Shown one piece after another: positions 9,097 through 18,444 of a DNA stretch of 64,000 nucleotides (position 1 is its first letter; each line of letters starts with the position of its first letter). Below the pieces are notes generated by a model. It worked only from the letters and a program-made list of their open reading frames with translations. It ran no database searches and was not told where the DNA came from. Source of the stretch: JAOTVV01 sp039591075. Its GTDB lineage: Bacteria > Gemmatimonadota > Gemmatimonadetes > Gemmatimonadales > GWC2-71-9. Position numbers and translations under genes: made by a program. The stretch lies in NCBI GenBank assembly GCA_039591075.1, contig JBDHEI010000002.1:62001-126000 (forward strand), in the 5' to 3' direction.

Positions 9097-10851
9097 TCAG
9101 CCTTCGCCTCCCACCACACCCCGAACCACGCGGCGTACCACCACCGCAGCCTCGAAGACGAGCCACAGCTCGAGCACAAAGACGATACCGCCGACCGCGA
9201 GCAGCATCATCTGGCTCTCGACCCAGTACCGGACGAGATTGAGCACCATGGCCCACGTGGTCATGAACAGAAGAAACGCCATCGGCACCACCGTGACCCA
9301 GATCGGGCGTCGCAGTCTGGCTAGGAAGAGCGTGACGACCAACAGGGTCAGGGCCCCGGTCAGCTGATTGGTCGTTCCGAACAGGGGCCAGAGCCGCATC
9401 CCACCGGCTCCTCGGTCCAGTCCCAACGCAAGAACGGCACAGCTCACCACGGCCACGAACGTGGCGGCCCAGCGGTTCTGCGCGATCCCCACCCGGTACT
9501 GCGCGCCGAGCTCCGAGATGATGTACCGCTGGAGCCGCACGCCGGTATCCATCGTCGTGGCGGCGAACGAGATGACCACGACCGCTGCGAAAATCACGGC
9601 GACGGTGTGTGGGATCCCGACCCCTTCGGCCAGGACGCCAACACCGTTGACGAAGGCCGTCGTCGCTCCACTCGAGGCACGGGCCCAGGTCCCATAGTGC
9701 TCCACCCATCCCTCGCGACCCACGAAGACCGCGAACCCCGCCGTGGTGGCCAGGATCGACGTGAGCGCCAGGGTCCCCTCGCCGATCATCCCCCCATAGC
9801 CCACGTAGCGCGCATCGGTCTCCCTGTCCAGCTGCTTGGCGGAGGTCCCGGAGGCCACGAGACCGTGGAACCCGCTGATGGCTCCGCAAGCGATGGTGAT
9901 GAAGAGCAGGGGGAACCAGCCTGGCGCATCTGCCGGAAGCTCCCGGTTCACGGCAGGGGCAACGATCTCGGGATTCACCAGCACGACGCCGAGGCCGATG
10001 ATCGCCAGCGCCACGAAGAGCTGATGACTGTTCACGTAATCTCGTGGTTGGAGCAAGACCCAGACGGGGAGCACACTGGCGAAGAACGCATAGATAAAGA
10101 GAATGATCACCCACCCCGTCCGGACGCCGTCGACCCGCGCGGCCTCCCGGGCCACTGAGAGATCTCCCCGGGCCGCCTGCAGCTGCAGCTCGGAGGGGGC
10201 GAGCCCGAACACGTCCGGCAGCGCAAACGGGGCGTACTGGCCCAGCCAGATCAGCACATACAGCACGAGCAAGGCGGCGATGGACGGCCACAGAATGCCC
10301 ACGCGCGTTCGGTAGATCAGCAACCCGACCACCACCGCCACCACCAAACTGCCCCAGACCGGCAGTACTGCCCCGTGATTCGCAATGAAGAGGTTGGCGA
10401 TCACCACGGCGAACACCGCGTTCACCAGGAGGAGCAGGAAGAAGATGATCAGCAGAAAGAGCACGCGGGCACGGCCGCCCACGATCTGCTCGGTGAGGGT
10501 CCCGATGGACGTCGCCTTGTGGCGCGTGGAGATCCACAGGGCGCCGAAGTCGTGCACCGCGCCCGCGAAGACCGTCCCCAACACCACCCAGAGGAACGCG
10601 GGGAGCCATCCCCAGATCACCGCGATCGCCGGTCCCACGATCGGCGCAGCTCCCGCGACCGACGTGAAGTGGTGACCGAACAGCACGTGGCGGTTGGTGG
10701 GAACGAAATCCACGCCGTCCTCGAACTCGTGTGCCGGCGTCACGAAGTCCGGATCGAGCCGGTAGATATGTCGCGCGATGTAGCGCGAATAGAGTTGGTA
10801 GCCCGTCAGGAACGCGGCGAGACCGATCACGAGCAGGGCGATGGCGCTCAC
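9097..10851 (-). CDS. cstA: CstA family carbon starvation protein / pyruvate-peptide transporter
   Basis: 584 residues with some fifteen hydrophobic segments. Family landmarks include the N-terminal GYQLYSRYIARHIYRLDP, FGHHFTSVAGAAPIVGPAIA, ALWISTRHKATSIG, the conserved GFHGLVASGTSAKQL, and SFAATTMDTGVRLQRYII. CstA/BtsT proteins import pyruvate and, in enterics, peptides during carbon limitation. It is slightly shorter than enteric CstA (about 700) and matches the short CstA subgroup common outside Enterobacteria. A 192-nt stretch separates it from the SDR gene; I see no further gene in that gap. Confidence 0.93.
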   Translation of the reverse strand: MSAIALLVIGLAAFLTGYQLYSRYIARHIYRLDPDFVTPAHEFEDGVDFVPTNRHVLFGHHFTSVAGAAPIVGPAIAVIWGWLPAFLWVVLGTVFAGAVHDFGALWISTRHKATSIGTLTEQIVGGRARVLFLLIIFFLLLLVNAVFAVVIANLFIANHGAVLPVWGSLVVAVVVGLLIYRTRVGILWPSIAALLVLYVLIWLGQYAPFALPDVFGLAPSELQLQAARGDLSVAREAARVDGVRTGWVIILFIYAFFASVLPVWVLLQPRDYVNSHQLFVALAIIGLGVVLVNPEIVAPAVNRELPADAPGWFPLLFITIACGAISGFHGLVASGTSAKQLDRETDARYVGYGGMIGEGTLALTSILATTAGFAVFVGREGWVEHYGTWARASSGATTAFVNGVGVLAEGVGIPHTVAVIFAAVVVISFAATTMDTGVRLQRYIISELGAQYRVGIAQNRWAATFVAVVSCAVLALGLDRGAGGMRLWPLFGTTNQLTGALTLLVVTLFLARLRRPIWVTVVPMAFLLFMTTWAMVLNLVRYWVESQMMLLAVGGIVFVLELWLVFEAAVVVRRVVRGVVGGEG

Positions 10852-10921
10852 AACCCAATCCTCCGAGTTGGCTCAGGGCGCAAAAAGGTACCGATCGGTG
10901 GCCGCCGCCGCGAGCGAGGGC

Positions 10922-11890
10922 CTACGACACGGCGAGGTATGACGCGATCCGGTCGAGCGAGGCGGGGCCCCAGGTGTCGGTCTCCAGCAGCGGGACCTCG
11001 AACACGGGATACGCAGCAAAGGTCGCCCGAATCGTCGTGAGGCGCTCCTGTTCCTGCATCCTCCGTCCGTCGAAGAACGCTCCGGCGCTGCCCTCGGGCG
11101 CGAGGCGGTTGACGACGACCGCCCCGATCGGGATCCCGTACTTCGCCACCGTGCGCACCGCGCGCTCGGTTTCGAGAAGCGACAGCCGCTCCGGAACGAG
11201 CACGAAGACGAACCCGGTCTGCCTCTGATCCGTGACGACTGCTCGGGTCCGGTGAAAGCGAGCCCGTCGCTCCTCCAACGTCGCCAGGATCGGATCCTCT
11301 TCCCGCGCCGAACCTGCCGCGGCGCCGGCGACGTTCCGCCACATGCGGCTCAACACGGTCACCTTCTTCCGCCGGCCAATCAGTCCGCCAATCCACGCGG
11401 CCATGTGCTCGGGAAGCGCCAGTAATCGGAGGGTGTGACCGAGGGGGGCGGTATCGATAATCACCCGCCCGTAGGAGGTGCCGAGTCCACCGATGAGGCG
11501 GGTGAACCGCTCGAACAATGCCGCTTCCTCGGCGCCCGGGGTTACCCGGGCGATGTCGATTTGCCGCTCCACCTCGGCCACGAGTCGTGGTGGCGTTACC
11601 TCGGCAATTCTCTCTTTCACCTCGGCGATGTAGCGATCGGCCTCGACCGACGGGTCGATCTCCACCGCCCAGAGGTTTGGGTTGACGAGTGTAGGCTCCG
11701 GCCCGAGGGCGGTGCCCAGCACGTCGGAAACCGAGTGCGCGGGGTCCGTCGAAACGAGGAGGGTGCGCTCGCCTCCGCGCGCCGCGCGCACCGCCACGGC
11801 GGCCGCCAGCGTGGTCTTCCCAACGCCGCCCTTTCCGCCAAAGAACAGGAGCGGGCGCGCTAGGCCACCTGTGTCCAGGTCACCCGGCAT
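10922..11890 (-). CDS. ArsA/GET3 family transport-energizing ATPase
   Basis: 322 residues, a single ArsA half (true ArsA is a tandem duplicate). Deviant Walker A GGKGGVGKTT at 18-27 with the signature lysine of the SIMIBI class, switch I STDPAHS (48-54) and switch II DTAPLGHT (147-154). The two GET3 CxxC zinc cysteines are not visible and no arsenite-binding Cys trio is seen. A role as an arsenite pump ATPase is therefore not supported; a membrane-targeting or chaperone-like ATPase is more likely. It follows the 97-residue CC-terminated protein by 12 nt and the MFS gene, and the three genes look like one operon. Confidence 0.85.
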   Translation of the reverse strand: MPGDLDTGGLARPLLFFGGKGGVGKTTLAAAVAVRAARGGERTLLVSTDPAHSVSDVLGTALGPEPTLVNPNLWAVEIDPSVEADRYIAEVKERIAEVTPPRLVAEVERQIDIARVTPGAEEAALFERFTRLIGGLGTSYGRVIIDTAPLGHTLRLLALPEHMAAWIGGLIGRRKKVTVLSRMWRNVAGAAAGSAREEDPILATLEERRARFHRTRAVVTDQRQTGFVFVLVPERLSLLETERAVRTVAKYGIPIGAVVVNRLAPEGSAGAFFDGRRMQEQERLTTIRATFAAYPVFEVPLLETDTWGPASLDRIASYLAVS

Positions 11891-11902
11891 GACACCGGCC
11901 GG

Positions 11903-12196
11903 TCAACAACAGCGGAACCCCCCTTCCGGCGCCTGTGGCATCCCCATGCGGACATGCCACTCGTGAAATTGCTCGATCAATTCCGGATACAGTTCCAGCG
12001 TGTAGAACAGCACGGGGTTTGGCGCGCCCAACAGATCGCTGAAGCTCGAGAGCAAGAACAGATCGCGCTCCTGCAGGTACGCTCGGTAGATCTGAGAGCG
12101 GTACGGAGCGACATAGAGACCTTCGTAGATCTCACGAATGGCCCTGGCCTTGGCCCTGACGGCGTTCCACATCGTCCGCATCTTCCCAGCAGTCAT
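11903..12196 (-). CDS. Small protein with C-terminal Cys-Cys (resembles 'cory-CC-star' proteins)
   Basis: 97 residues from ATG 12196, overlapping the stop of the MFS gene as ATGA. It is rich in aromatic and charged residues (EIYEGLYVAPYRSQIYRAY) with a conserved-looking LELYPELIEQFHEWHVRMGM near the end, and it terminates in Arg-Cys-Cys directly before the stop. I recall small proteins named cory-CC-star that end this way and lie beside ArsA-type ATPases; the match is from memory. The terminal cysteine pair could bind a metal or metalloid, or serve as a recognition tail for the adjacent ATPase. Both ideas are inference. Confidence 0.75.
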   Translation of the reverse strand: MTAGKMRTMWNAVRAKARAIREIYEGLYVAPYRSQIYRAYLQERDLFLLSSFSDLLGAPNPVLFYTLELYPELIEQFHEWHVRMGMPQAPEGGFRCC

Positions 12197-13404
12197 TGTC
12201 CTGGAGTGCGCCTGGGAGCGCGAGGGGAATGCACGGTCGCGGTCCCGATCAGCGCCAACATGGCGGCAGTGCCACCACTCACCGCGAGCGCCCACGCACC
12301 ACCCCAACCGGCGTAGAGCGCTCCGAGGAACAACGAGCCCGGCAGGGCGGCGAGCCCGATGGCGGCGTGATAGGCCCCAAATCGCCGCCCGCGCCCGGTC
12401 GGGCCGCCCGCCGCCGCAACGAAGGTCCGCTCCGGCGACTCGGTCGCGGCGGCCACGAAGCCAAAGGCCAGAAACCAGGCCGAGGCACCAAGTGCCGTGC
12501 GAGACAACGCAAGGCCGACGCAGACCGTGGCGTAGAGGAGCCATCCGACCACCATGGTGCGCTTCGGCCCCAAGACGTCGCTTGCCCACCCACCCGGATA
12601 GCTCCCCAGCGACCGCACCACGTGGAGGAGCGCCCAGAGGAGCGGTACCGCGGCGACCGCCACCCCGAGATCCTGGATGCGCAGCAGAAACAGGGTCTCC
12701 GGAAACCGGATGAACGCAAAACCGATGACGAGCCCGAAGAGCACCGGTCCTCCTGACTGAACCTCATCAGGCGCGGTCCCCGGGCGTGAGAACCGATCCT
12801 GCCGAGCCACGGACAGATCGATTCGTCCCAGGGCCCACACGACCGCCATCACGGCCAACACCCCCGGCACGAGACTCCAGCGGATCACAGCCGCCGGATC
12901 GGCGGCGCCCCAGGCCAGGGCGGCCCAGGCAACGAGCGGTCCCACCACCGCACCGGCGTGATCCATCCCGCGATGGAACCCAAACGCGCGACCCCGGATC
13001 CCCGGAGCACTGACATCGGCGATAATCGTATCACGGGGCGGGGTTCGGACACCCTTCCCTACCCGGTCTGCGGCTCTCAGTCCTATGACCTGCCACGCCC
13101 CACTCACGATGCCCATGGCCGGTCGTGCCACGGTGGCGATGCCATATCCGATCACGATCAATGGTCGACGCCACCGAACCCGCTCGGCGAGCCAGCCTGA
13201 CGTGGCCTTGATGATGGCGGACACGGCTTCCGACAGCCCATCGAGCAGGCCCAGCGTCACGGCGGAGCCTCCGAGCCGCGTCGTGACCAGGGCCGGCAGC
13301 AGCGGATAGACCATCTCGCTGGCGAGGTCGTTGAAGAACGATACCACGCCAAGCCGCTTGACTACTCGAGGGAGGGCCAGGGGCGGGTGCCCCTGTCTAT
13401 TCAT
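12193..13404 (-). CDS. MFS transporter next to ArsA-like ATPase
   Basis: 403 residues, twelve predicted hydrophobic segments. Conserved stretches include GVVSFFNDLASEMVYPLLP, DRVGKGVRTPPRDTIIAD, GRAFGFHRGMDHAGAVVGP and SYPGGWASDVLGPKR. These mark a distinct MFS subfamily, not the classical sugar or drug groups. Its ATG (13404) overlaps the stop of the upstream DUF885 gene by 8 nt, and its stop overlaps the start of the CC-terminated small protein. Substrate unknown. The tight spacing with an ArsA-like ATPase raises the possibility of metal or metalloid export, but nothing in the sequence proves it. Confidence 0.83.
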   Translation of the reverse strand: MNRQGHPPLALPRVVKRLGVVSFFNDLASEMVYPLLPALVTTRLGGSAVTLGLLDGLSEAVSAIIKATSGWLAERVRWRRPLIVIGYGIATVARPAMGIVSGAWQVIGLRAADRVGKGVRTPPRDTIIADVSAPGIRGRAFGFHRGMDHAGAVVGPLVAWAALAWGAADPAAVIRWSLVPGVLAVMAVVWALGRIDLSVARQDRFSRPGTAPDEVQSGGPVLFGLVIGFAFIRFPETLFLLRIQDLGVAVAAVPLLWALLHVVRSLGSYPGGWASDVLGPKRTMVVGWLLYATVCVGLALSRTALGASAWFLAFGFVAAATESPERTFVAAAGGPTGRGRRFGAYHAAIGLAALPGSLFLGALYAGWGGAWALAVSGGTAAMLALIGTATVHSPRAPRRTPGQ

Positions 13405-15001
13405 CGAGTTCTAGCCCCCACCGAATGAGGCTCACGGGAAGCGCACCGAATTCGAGCACGGCTCGATGAAAGTCCTTCAAGGAGTACTCTGAGCCACGTG
13501 CCGCACGATACGCAGAACGCAATGCGAGAAACTCTCGTCGACCGATCGCATAGCTCAGTTGATAGACCGGTTCGGCACAGTACCGTCGGACTTCTGCCTC
13601 CGCCAACGACCGGTCGAGCCGGGCCCGATCGACGAGGAAGCCGACCGCATCGTCGAAGCACATACCGCGGGTGTGCAGGCCGACGTCGAGAATGACTCGA
13701 CAGGCGCGCCAGAACAGGGCCACCCGCTGGAACAGCCGCTCCTCCCGCGTGTCGAAAAAACCCTGCTCGCCCATCATCTCCTCGCAATACAACGCCCATC
13801 CCTCTAGGGTGATGGGTGAGCGGACGACCTTCCTGATGGTTCGTGGCTGAGCCTGCGCGGCGAGGAATTGCAGATGATGTCCCGGATACCCTTCGTGCAG
13901 CGCGGTCGCGGGGAGTTCCGCCATCGCGTGATCGCGCGAGGCCTTGCCACCGCCGCTCGTGGCGGGCGGCGGGGTCACGTACAACCATCCCCGCTTCTCA
14001 GCGGCGAACATGCCGGGCGGCTGGTACGCGGCAAACGGAATGAGAGGTTGCAGAAACGTGGGGGTCTCGATGACGTCGAGAGTACCGCCGGGAATGGGAG
14101 CGATCTCCTGCTCGCTGATGAACGCAATAGCCCGTTGGGTCTCAGCGGCGTACGCTCCCACCAGATCGCTCGGGAGCGGGTGATCGGTGCGCAGACGGGC
14201 CACGAGATCGTACCAGTCCACCCCCACCTCGATCTCTCGAGCGAGGTCCGCTAGCTCGTGTTCGACCCGCTCGACGAGTGCCACCCCGTAGCGCCAAAGT
14301 TCCGGAGCCGTATTGCGCAATGCGAGTTGATAGTGGAGACGGAAGTTGAAGGCCTCTTCCCCGATGGCGAATTCCCCGTCACCGCCCCACGACGCCTCAT
14401 CCAGGAACGATGCAAAGGCATCGATCGCCTGTCGCGCTTCGGCGCAGTCGTCATCGAACCGCTCGTCCCCGTCCGGAGCAAGCGTACGCCGTATCTGTTC
14501 CAGCAACGGTGCGCCGAGCCGGATCATCTGGCGCGCCGTTTCGACAAAGACCTGCGGGCAGTCGCGGAGCGTATCCCGCGCCTGGGTGACGCACGCTGGG
14601 ATACCTCGGACCCGGTCGGCAGCGGCTTGGCAGCGCACATCCTTCGACCGATCCGTGAAGACGAGAAGGAGGTACAGACCCTCGAGCACGTGCGATACCC
14701 AAAAAGTTGGGTTTCGCACGTGGGGCTGCTCGCGTTCTAAGAGATGGACCGTATGTCGGAGGTCACCCAGGAGGGCGGTGCGGTCCACTTCATCCTCCAG
14801 CGTGTCGACCGGACACTCCTCGAGAAGACTCCCGATGGACTTGAACGCTGCGACGTACTGACGGACGTCGTCCTCTCCGAACGATCCCAACCGTCCGTCG
14901 TGGGAGGCCACGCCTGCCGCAGTCGCCTCCACGGGATCCACGGTCCACTTGAGGTCGAGATACGAGTCGACCAACTGGGTGAGGGCGGTCGTCGACGTCA
15001 C
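13397..15001 (-). CDS. DUF885 family metallopeptidase-like protein
   Basis: 534 residues from GTG 15001, 8 nt after the stop of the asparaginase gene; an upstream in-frame start would overlap that gene. All-helical DUF885 protein with the zinc-binding motif HEGYPGHH (about residues 369-376) in ALHEGYPGHHLQ, and further downstream the ITLEGWALYCEEMM segment whose glutamate is the expected third ligand. No signal peptide is apparent with this start, so it may be cytoplasmic, unlike the many DUF885 lipoproteins. Probably a zinc-dependent peptidase; substrate unknown. Confidence 0.82.
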   Translation of the reverse strand: MTSTTALTQLVDSYLDLKWTVDPVEATAAGVASHDGRLGSFGEDDVRQYVAAFKSIGSLLEECPVDTLEDEVDRTALLGDLRHTVHLLEREQPHVRNPTFWVSHVLEGLYLLLVFTDRSKDVRCQAAADRVRGIPACVTQARDTLRDCPQVFVETARQMIRLGAPLLEQIRRTLAPDGDERFDDDCAEARQAIDAFASFLDEASWGGDGEFAIGEEAFNFRLHYQLALRNTAPELWRYGVALVERVEHELADLAREIEVGVDWYDLVARLRTDHPLPSDLVGAYAAETQRAIAFISEQEIAPIPGGTLDVIETPTFLQPLIPFAAYQPPGMFAAEKRGWLYVTPPPATSGGGKASRDHAMAELPATALHEGYPGHHLQFLAAQAQPRTIRKVVRSPITLEGWALYCEEMMGEQGFFDTREERLFQRVALFWRACRVILDVGLHTRGMCFDDAVGFLVDRARLDRSLAEAEVRRYCAEPVYQLSYAIGRREFLALRSAYRAARGSEYSLKDFHRAVLEFGALPVSLIRWGLELDE

Positions 15002-15009
15002 GTGGGGCC

Positions 15010-16137
15010 TCAATCTGTTGGCAGTCCGTCGAGCAAGGGTTCCAAGGGGCGTGTTTCGGCACCGTGCTCCGTACAAACGGCATATTCGGTCTCACCTGCG
15101 GCGTAGAGGGTCACGCCCGCGTGGTCCCCTTTTTTGTCAAGCACGAAGAACCGCACGTTGAACCGCGGCAGTCCTCGGTCATTCAACAGGCGACGCTCGA
15201 TCGTATTGGATTGGATCCGCTTCAACGCCTCCATGCCGGCGTCCTTGGGATGGGCACCCCGCCGGATCTGCTCCACGATCAGGTACGAGGAGAGGTTGTA
15301 CAGGTTCGCCTCTCCTCGGCCCGTCGAGCCGGCGGCGCCCACCGCCCCGTTCACATATAAACCGGCCCCGAGGATCGGGGAGTCCCCCGCCCGGCCCGGA
15401 ATTTTCCAGGCGAGGCCACTGGTGGTGGTCACCGCACCGATCTCTCCCTTGGGAGTGATGGCGCTGCAATGGATCGTTCCCCAGTAGTGCGCCTCCTGGA
15501 TCAATCCCTCCCGCAGCATCTCCAGCCCGATTTCGTACCCACGGCGTACCCGGGCCTTGGGATCCAGAAAGTGATCGGGATCCATGCGGCGTTTCCATTC
15601 GAGCCACAGTGCACGCGACCGCCCGGTGTTCAGATCGGCTTCGATCTCGAAGCCCAAGGACCGCGCGAACTCCTGGGCACCCTTGCCGACCAGCAGGTGG
15701 TGGTCCGTCTGCTCCATCACCGCCTTGGCGACGAGCGAAGGCGTGCGCACGCCTTCGAGCGCCGCCACGCCGCCAGCCCACCTCTTGGGCCCGTGCATGC
15801 AGCACGCGTCGAGCTGCACCACGCCGTCGGCGTTGGGGAGACCACCGTAGCCCACCCCGGACTCGCTCGGATCCAACTCGGGGATGTTCACCCCGGCGAT
15901 CACGGCATCCACGACGTCGGCTCCCTCGACGATGAGCTGGTAGGCTTTCTCGACGGCACTCACTGGCCCACCGTTTCTGTACTGAATCCCACTCAGATCG
16001 GCAATCACCAGCGGCCGAACGGACGTCGGCACATGGGCGGTCGGTCCCGAGCCTGTGGCGCTCAGTGGGACGAAGCCAGCCGCCGTGGCAGCAGCGGTCG
16101 TGCGCACGAACTCCCGGCGGTTCATCGAGGACGTCAT
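15010..16137 (-). CDS. N4-(beta-N-acetylglucosaminyl)-L-asparaginase-like Ntn hydrolase, Tat-exported
   Basis: 375 residues from ATG 16137 with GGAGGAG 9 nt upstream. The N-terminus NRREFVR followed by a hydrophobic stretch is a twin-arginine (Tat) signal. The mature part matches glycosylasparaginase, including GVGYGGLPNADG. The Thr in YWGTIHCSA (Thr221) fits the autocatalytic cleavage site and nucleophile, giving alpha and beta chains. It would hydrolyse the GlcNAc-Asn bond or related beta-aspartyl amides in the periplasm. It shares a strand and tight spacing with a DUF885 peptidase and, across a small membrane protein, an amidase. Confidence 0.85.
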   Translation of the reverse strand: MTSSMNRREFVRTTAAATAAGFVPLSATGSGPTAHVPTSVRPLVIADLSGIQYRNGGPVSAVEKAYQLIVEGADVVDAVIAGVNIPELDPSESGVGYGGLPNADGVVQLDACCMHGPKRWAGGVAALEGVRTPSLVAKAVMEQTDHHLLVGKGAQEFARSLGFEIEADLNTGRSRALWLEWKRRMDPDHFLDPKARVRRGYEIGLEMLREGLIQEAHYWGTIHCSAITPKGEIGAVTTTSGLAWKIPGRAGDSPILGAGLYVNGAVGAAGSTGRGEANLYNLSSYLIVEQIRRGAHPKDAGMEALKRIQSNTIERRLLNDRGLPRFNVRFFVLDKKGDHAGVTLYAAGETEYAVCTEHGAETRPLEPLLDGLPTD

Positions 16138-16174
16138 CGACGAGATCTCCTCCGAAACGGGAACGGGTGGGTCA

Positions 16175-16438
16175 TCATCGGTTCCGGCGCCGTCGCTCCA
16201 CGACATCGAATGCCAACCGCGCGCCCAGTAGCACGAGCGGCGAACCGTGCAGGGCGAGATCGAAGATGTCGAGTGGACGGGTCAAGCTTCCTGCCGAGAG
16301 CAGTCTCAATTTCGCGATCAGATGCGGCTCCGGCCGAAACGGCGCGCCACCAAGGATGAGGGCCACGGGGACCAGCAGTCGGTATGGGAGGTACCGCGCG
16401 AGCCACGAGCCGGCTCCTAGCGAGCGCAGCTCGGTCAT
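16175..16438 (-). CDS. Small membrane protein, unknown
   Basis: 87 residues from ATG 16438, overlapping the amidase stop as ATGA. One clear hydrophobic segment (YRLLVPVALILGGAPF) and a second near the C-terminus (ALHGSPLVLLGARLAF), ending in ERRRRNR. The pattern of PEPHLIAKLRLL then GSLTRPLDIFDLALHG looks conserved in style, but I cannot name the family. It sits between two amide-hydrolase genes. Confidence 0.6.
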   Translation of the reverse strand: MTELRSLGAGSWLARYLPYRLLVPVALILGGAPFRPEPHLIAKLRLLSAGSLTRPLDIFDLALHGSPLVLLGARLAFDVVERRRRNR

Positions 16439-18012
16439 GGCTCGAGCGGTGGCGTGATGGGTGGGGGTCGGCGGTGCCGCGTGCGCTGCTCGTACGCATA
16501 CGCGAACCGAATGAGCGTCGGCTCGGACCAGGCGTCGCCGAAGAACTGAAGTCCCACCGGCAGGCCGTGGCGCACGTAGCCCATCGGCACCGTGATCGCC
16601 GGAAAGCCGGTGGGCGGCGCGAGAGTCGGGCTGTTGTTCCCGTGCGGGGAATTGAGATCGCCGATGAGTCGGGGTGGGTTGCTCCAACTGGGATACACCA
16701 ACGCGTCTACCTGGTGGTCACGCAGTACGCGCCGCACGCCGTTGCGAAGCTTCTCGGTGTTCGCCGCCGCCACGAGACAGCTCGCCTCGCGCTCAGGCGG
16801 TTCCTCGAACGCCTCGAACTCCCTGAGTCGCAACTCGATGGATGGGTGGAACTTCTCGGATTCGATGATCTCGCTGAGGCTCGTGACGGGAGCCCGACCG
16901 CCGAGCGTCGCGAGGTATTCGCGAATGTCGGTCTTGAAGCTCCGACACCACATCGATCCGGTTATCGTGTCCAGCTCGGTGATCGTCACCGGGTCGACGA
17001 GGACCGCGCCTGCGGCACGAAGATCGGCCAATGCCTCTTCGAACCGCTGCAGGACCTCGGGATCGGCGTTCGGCCTGTTGGAGAGCTGACGCGCTACGCC
17101 GATTCGCGCGCCGCGGAGCCCGTCCACGATCAACTGGTCGGCATACCGCGCGGGGCGGTGATTCTGGCTCTCCGCCGTGACAGGATCTGCAGCATCGTAG
17201 CCCGCGATCACGTCGAACACCGCGACGGCATCGGCCACCGTCCGAGCCATCGGGCCCCCGATATCTCGGCTCAGGTAGAGGGGCACGATCCCATCTCGGC
17301 TGGTGAGTCCCATGGTCGAGCGAATACCTACCAGCGCCGTGTGCGACGACGGACCGCGGATCGAGTTGCCGGTGTCCGTTCCCAACCCGACCGTCCCGAA
17401 ATTGCCGGCCACCGCGGCCGCGGTTCCGCCGCTGGACCCAGCCGGGACGCGGGTCACGTCGTATGGATTGCGCGTGTACCCGGGCAGCGCCGAACCCACC
17501 GTCTCATAGGGGGAGAAGGCGAATTCCGCCATGTTCGACTTGGCGAGAACGATCGCCCCTGCCTCACGGAGCCTGCGTACCTGAAACGCGTCGTCCGGTG
17601 GGATCACCCCTGCAAGGACCAGTGAACCTGCCGTGGTCGGGAGATCGGCCGTGTCGTAGTTGTCCTTCACGATCACGGGAATGCCGTGCAGCGGGCCGAT
17701 CAGCGTTCCGGTCCGAGACACGTAGGCATCGAGCGAATCCGCCCGGACGCGCGCTCGGGGATTGGTCACGACGATCGCGTTGAGCGCAGGCCCTTGCTTG
17801 TCGTACGCAACGATACGGGCGAGGTAGGACTCCACCAGCGATCGAGCCGTCAGCCGCCCCTCCCGCATAGCCCGGTGGATCTCCGCAATGGTCGTCTCCT
17901 CCACCGCGAACGCCGGTGAACGAGACCGCACCTCCTGCTGACCCGACGCGGCAGCCGGGTGCGACGCCGACAGCGCGACCGCGCAGAGGAGGCAAGCGGC
18001 GAGGCGACTCAT
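16435..18012 (-). CDS. Amidase-signature hydrolase, secreted
   Basis: 525 residues beginning with a Sec signal peptide (cleavage near ASHPAAASG). The amidase-signature triad is intact: Lys116 in VIVKDN, cis-Ser193 in PAGSSGGTAAA and nucleophile Ser217 in GTDTGNSIRG. It hydrolyses an amide bond, probably in the periplasm. Secreted members commonly act on small amides or peptide-like compounds, but the substrate is not predictable. The 3' end is coupled to the small membrane protein gene. Confidence 0.88.
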   Translation of the reverse strand: MSRLAACLLCAVALSASHPAAASGQQEVRSRSPAFAVEETTIAEIHRAMREGRLTARSLVESYLARIVAYDKQGPALNAIVVTNPRARVRADSLDAYVSRTGTLIGPLHGIPVIVKDNYDTADLPTTAGSLVLAGVIPPDDAFQVRRLREAGAIVLAKSNMAEFAFSPYETVGSALPGYTRNPYDVTRVPAGSSGGTAAAVAGNFGTVGLGTDTGNSIRGPSSHTALVGIRSTMGLTSRDGIVPLYLSRDIGGPMARTVADAVAVFDVIAGYDAADPVTAESQNHRPARYADQLIVDGLRGARIGVARQLSNRPNADPEVLQRFEEALADLRAAGAVLVDPVTITELDTITGSMWCRSFKTDIREYLATLGGRAPVTSLSEIIESEKFHPSIELRLREFEAFEEPPEREASCLVAAANTEKLRNGVRRVLRDHQVDALVYPSWSNPPRLIGDLNSPHGNNSPTLAPPTGFPAITVPMGYVRHGLPVGLQFFGDAWSEPTLIRFAYAYEQRTRHRRPPPITPPLEP

Positions 18013-18087
18013 GAGTCCTTCCCCCTGGAAGTACGGTTCGATATTCGCGATCCGGCCGGCGCCCGTCCAGGGTCCGGCTTCGACGCG

Positions 18088-18444
18088 CTACGTCTCGCGC
18101 CCGGCTCGTGCGTCCGTGAGCGCCGCCTCGAGGCGCTCTGCGGAAATACGGTAGTGCGATGCGTGCCACACGGCCCGGCCATTCCGCACCAAGATCACCT
18201 GCGGTGACTGGTGACGCACCTCGAGGCGCTCGGCGAGGACCTGTGACACGGGGCGGTGTGCGATGACGTTCACTCGGTACACCGGCACCTCCGGGTGACC
18301 GGCGGCGAACTGGCGCACTTCGATCAGTGCTGCGGCGCTGACCCCGCAACGCGGGCTGTGCTTGTAGACCACCGCCAGCGCTTCGCCGAGGACGCCCTCG
18401 AGATCCGCTTCCTGCGTGACGCGCCGGAGCGCGTCATCCGTCAC
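18088..18444 (-). CDS. Bacilliredoxin BrxC/YtxJ-like monothiol protein
   Basis: 118 residues from GTG 18444, which overlaps the stop of the nucleotidyltransferase gene as GTGA. Thioredoxin-like: VVYKHSPRCGVS contains a single active-site Cys33, and the downstream VIAHRPVSQVLAERLEVRHQSPQVI follows the YtxJ/BrxC pattern, with cis-Pro in SPQ. Bacilliredoxins remove bacillithiol from proteins after oxidative stress. Presence here hints that the organism makes bacillithiol, but no bsh genes are in the window. Confidence 0.8.
   Translation of the reverse strand: MTDDALRRVTQEADLEGVLGEALAVVYKHSPRCGVSAAALIEVRQFAAGHPEVPVYRVNVIAHRPVSQVLAERLEVRHQSPQVILVRNGRAVWHASHYRISAERLEAALTDARAGRET

Noticed and set aside
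8984..10858. 624-residue open frame on the minus strand overlapping cstA in another frame
   Set aside because: Arg/Gly/Ala-rich shadow of cstA produced by high G+C; cstA itself has clear family motifs.
10922..11890. Arsenical pump ATPase (arsA) as a specific call
   Set aside because: Only one ATPase half and no arsenite-binding cysteines are visible; kept as ArsA/GET3 family.
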